From positions 186,001 through 250,000 of the forward strand of contig NZ_JAFCKT010000009.1 in assembly GCF_018129985.1 (NCBI RefSeq): a stretch of 64,000 bases of DNA. Direction: 5' to 3'. The position numbers and the translations under genes were made by a program. How positions within the stretch are numbered: the first letter of the stretch is position 1; the number at the start of each line of letters is the position of its first letter. The notes beneath the pieces are model-generated. The model was given only the letters and a program-made list of their open reading frames with translations, ran no database searches and was not told the DNA's origin. Below, one piece after another: positions 62,037-64,000 of this stretch. This stretch comes from Bradyrhizobium sp. SZCCT0148 (lineage in GTDB: Bacteria; Pseudomonadota; Alphaproteobacteria; Rhizobiales; Xanthobacteraceae).

Positions 62037-62291
62037 ATGAAGTTTCAGACTTTGCTGGTCGCTATTGCGTTGTCGACTGCGGTTATTGGGGCGCCGAGCT
62101 TGGCCGCAGAGAGCTGTAGCTCCTGGAAGCAAACATGCATCGCCAGTAGCCCAAACACAAAGATTGAGGATAACATACAGAAATGCTCAGCTGCCGCGAA
62201 GGACTGCCAAGCCCGGTGCAAGAAGGGGCAGAAGAATTACTTCGTCGGCCCATTTAACGGGCAACAGCATCCTGTCGACACTTGCGGCTGA
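62037..62291 (+). CDS. Small exported Cys-rich hypothetical protein
   Basis: 84 aa with signal peptide (MKFQTLLVAIALSTAVIGAPSLAAES) and six Cys in the mature part (CSSWKQTC, KCSAAAKDCQARC, DTCG), probably disulfide-bonded in the periplasm. GGGGAA precedes the ATG. Own terminator follows. Family of short Bradyrhizobium secreted proteins; function unknown. Confidence 0.68.
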   Translation: MKFQTLLVAIALSTAVIGAPSLAAESCSSWKQTCIASSPNTKIEDNIQKCSAAAKDCQARCKKGQKNYFVGPFNGQQHPVDTCG

Positions 62292-62322
62292 GAAGCGAGC
62301 ACCGCGCGGTTCGCAATTCCAG

Positions 62323-62348
62323 GGCGCGGATCACACCGCGCCTTTTTT
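62323..62348 (+). terminator. Rho-independent terminator after the Cys-rich protein
   Basis: GGCGCGG (62323-62329), loop ATCACA, CCGCGCC (62336-62342), then TTTTTT. Confidence 0.9.
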
Positions 62349-62349
62349 A

Positions 62350-62955
62350 TTAAGTCGACGGATACGCCGGGATAGCTGTATGCGCAGCGTCATGCGTTAT
62401 AACGCGGTCAAAGAATGCACTCACCAAAGGGATGTCCGTGTTTACGCCGCAGAATAGAACTGCAATGAAATGATCGTGATGTAGTATTCCCTTTCGGACG
62501 CGGCGCTGGTCGCGATAGCACGCCGCCCGTGGCCGATACGCTTCTGCTTGACCGATCGACAGTCCCTCGCCCTCGCGCTTCATCTCGATATGCACGGCAA
62601 GTATCTTGCCGTCTCCGTTTTCAAGAAAGAAGAGCGCATCGATCTCCATCGACACCGAGTTATCTATTCTACAGTTGCAAGAGGGACACGGGTTGAACCA
62701 GTAGTTCGACCAGAATGGGCATTTTGAACTTCCTCGCGCTGCCCACTGCTTTTGCCAGAGGGGCACCGCGTCTCGAAAGCTCTGCTCATAGTCGGTCCCC
62801 TCTAGAAGAAATGCGACAGTCGGCGGGTGATCTCTTACCCCGCGCGCGATGGCCGTCAGATATGGTTGAGCCGCCCTTTGATAGCGATAGTCGTCCGTGA
62901 AAAACTCAACCAAGACAATTCCTCCAGGTTCATAAATTATATGTGTTCGCTTCAA
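62350..62955 (-). CDS. PD-(D/E)XK-like hypothetical protein with Cys cluster
   Basis: 201 aa. SMEIDALFFLENGDGKILAV followed by HIEMKREGEGLSIGQAEAY gives Asp106, Glu124 and Lys126 and a downstream Gln, a good PD-(D/E)XK signature. A CPSCNC cluster (about residues 90-95) may bind zinc. Possibly a nuclease of a restriction or defence system. It is alone on the minus strand next to the second integrase. Confidence 0.6.
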   Translation of the reverse strand: MKRTHIIYEPGGIVLVEFFTDDYRYQRAAQPYLTAIARGVRDHPPTVAFLLEGTDYEQSFRDAVPLWQKQWAARGSSKCPFWSNYWFNPCPSCNCRIDNSVSMEIDALFFLENGDGKILAVHIEMKREGEGLSIGQAEAYRPRAACYRDQRRVRKGILHHDHFIAVLFCGVNTDIPLVSAFFDRVITHDAAHTAIPAYPST

Positions 62956-63063
62956 TCATGGTGACGCATCACGCAATCGACCTTTCGGCGCGAGGCTACA
63001 ATTTTGTGCGCGCGAACCGTAACTTGACCGCTATAGGCAAAGCCCCCCCTAAGCCGATCCAGG

Positions 63064-63336
63064 ATGACGGACACAGTGCTGCACGGATTGACCAAACGCG
63101 GACTAACAAAACAGGAGGCGGCCGATTACTGCGGCTGCAACACCCTGTCAGCGTTTGACCGCTGGATCCAGAAAGGACTTATCCCCAGGGCGATGCCCAG
63201 AACGAGTCGCTGGGACCTCAAGGCTCTTGACGCCGCCCTAGACCGGGCATCGGGCCTTGTGACAGAATCAGCGTCTGAACTGACCCCATACCAGCGCTGG
63301 AAAGCCGAGAATGCGCGTAAGACCGAAGCCGCTTAA
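63064..63336 (+). CDS. Helix-turn-helix (excisionase-like) protein
   Basis: 90 aa: GLTKRGLTKQEAADYCGCNTLSAFDRWIQKGLIPRAMPRTSRWDLKALDAAL is a MerR/Xis-type winged HTH as in recombination directionality factors. It overlaps the start of the integrase by 26 bp, the usual xis-int coupling. Confidence 0.82.
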   Translation: MTDTVLHGLTKRGLTKQEAADYCGCNTLSAFDRWIQKGLIPRAMPRTSRWDLKALDAALDRASGLVTESASELTPYQRWKAENARKTEAA

Positions 63337-64000
63337 GCTGAAGGGCATCAACCGCGTCCCCAAGCGGCAGGCAGACGGCACGGTCAAAATCTATCTCTAT
63401 CACCGCGCCACCAGCATCCGCCTGGACCCGGACCGGCTCGCAGAGACCTACGCTGAGGCGGAGAAGCGCACCCGCCGGAAAAGCGAAAAGACGCTGACCG
63501 ATCTTATTCGGCTGTTCGACACGTCCAGCACCTACGCCGCGCTGAGCGAGGAGTCCCGCAAGCAGTATCCTTGGAAGCTCAAGCGTATCGAACAGAAGTG
63601 GGGCACGGTCCCAGAGGACACATTCAACAACGCCGACGACGCCGACGCATTCGCGGCGGACGCCCTCGCGTGGCACCAGGAGCTAGACAAGACCTCACGG
63701 CGATCAGCTGACAATCTCATGTCGGCGCTCTGCCGCGTGCTCTCGTTTGCGAAAGAGCAGCGCCGCATCAAGCACCACCCTATTCCGACCTTCCACCGGC
63801 TCTACAAGAGCGACCGCGCCGATAAGACGTGGTCCGAGGAGCAACAGCAACAGTTCATCAAGACCGCACGGCCCGCCATGGATACGGCCATGATCTTGGT
63901 CCGCAATACCGCAATGCGCGCCAGCGACGTGCGCAAGTTCGCGTGGACGCGCTACGATGGGCAGCGGGTGCAAATCCGGTCCAGCAAGACCGGCAAGATG
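63311..64000 (+). CDS. int: Second tyrosine integrase, C-terminus cut by window end
   Basis: 230 codons present and open to the edge. RVPKRQADGTVKIYLYHRAT is the N-terminal integrase feature; a core-binding helical domain follows (KTSRRSADNLMSALCRVLSFAKEQ); then RNTAMRASDVRKFAWTRYDG, equivalent to the TGxRxSE..L..W box with the first catalytic Arg. The His-x-x-Arg and Tyr motifs lie outside. It differs from the integrase at 44252 (no DUF4102 start), so it belongs to another element. Confidence 0.88.
   Translation, partial: MRVRPKPLKLKGINRVPKRQADGTVKIYLYHRATSIRLDPDRLAETYAEAEKRTRRKSEKTLTDLIRLFDTSSTYAALSEESRKQYPWKLKRIEQKWGTVPEDTFNNADDADAFAADALAWHQELDKTSRRSADNLMSALCRVLSFAKEQRRIKHHPIPTFHRLYKSDRADKTWSEEQQQQFIKTARPAMDTAMILVRNTAMRASDVRKFAWTRYDGQRVQIRSSKTGKM

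Noticed and set aside
1..64000. CRISPR arrays, rRNA genes, phage structural operons
   Set aside because: No regularly spaced direct repeats, no rRNA-like sequence and no capsid, terminase or tail genes were seen on reading through the window.

Overview
The window looks like a chromosomal segment of a Bradyrhizobium-type alphaproteobacterium. The basis is high GC, the glnB-glnA pair, a Bradyrhizobium-style porin with an N-terminal signal and a C-terminal Trp, a GcrA-family regulator, DUF2842, ctaA, and three kinds of palindromic intergenic repeat that I associate with this genus. The species cannot be read from the sequence.

Positions 1-43,777 are ordinary, densely coding core chromosome. In order they hold: a partial NAD(P)H-hydrate repair enzyme; glnB (sigma-54 promoter, GTG start) and glnA for nitrogen control; a TRAP transporter permease pair; several small or exported proteins; an AI-2E family permease; a diguanylate cyclase; rplM-rpsI; a thioesterase, a crotonase-like protein and a CoA-binding protein; O-acetylhomoserine sulfhydrylase; and ctaA. 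From 18.4 to 27.7 kb lies an exopolysaccharide cluster: a polysaccharide-deacetylase-like protein, a GNAT-like acyltransferase, a Wzz/ExoP-like chain-length protein, a glycosyltransferase, a polyprenyl-phosphate sugar-1-phosphate transferase and a Wzy-like polymerase. It is followed by a MarR regulator divergent from an FAD monooxygenase, a YdcF-DUF169-reductase-reductase gene string with a tandem duplication, an acetamidase/formamidase, a GcrA-family protein, a major porin, a second MarR regulator, two alpha/beta hydrolases, an SDR and a TetR regulator.

At 44,029-44,073 there is a 45-base 3' fragment of a tRNA-Pro(GGG) gene, from the anticodon loop to CCA. It is followed by a perfect 28-bp palindrome and a P4-type integrase. 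I read this as one end of a genomic island that runs to the right and past the window edge. The island is a patchwork of intact and decaying genes: a wrecked class III cyclase/TPR gene; an intact cyclase-homology/AAA/TPR protein of about 1,086 aa with a Tat-signal protein just behind it; a broken RuvC-like phage nuclease; small phage- or rhizobial-type ORFs, including a 28-aa hydrophobic peptide; a LigD C-terminal fragment; a GIY-YIG-like protein; a PD-(D/E)XK-like protein; a frameshifted AlbA_2/Schlafen-type gene; a protein with a HEPN-like Rx4H motif; an IS66 transposase fragment; another PD-(D/E)XK-like protein; and an excisionase-like gene overlapping a second integrase that is cut by the window end. 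The two integrases suggest composite or nested insertions.

The best candidates for something undescribed are the cyclase-homology/ATPase plus Tat-exported beta-sandwich pair (47.9-52.5 kb) and the nuclease/HEPN/AlbA_2 cluster (55.4-59.4 kb), which looks like a decaying defence locus. In the core region, several enzymes have lost residues their families need for catalysis (NodB-like deacetylase, ExoP-like ATPase domain, crotonase, alpha/beta hydrolase). These are probably pseudo-enzymes with other roles.
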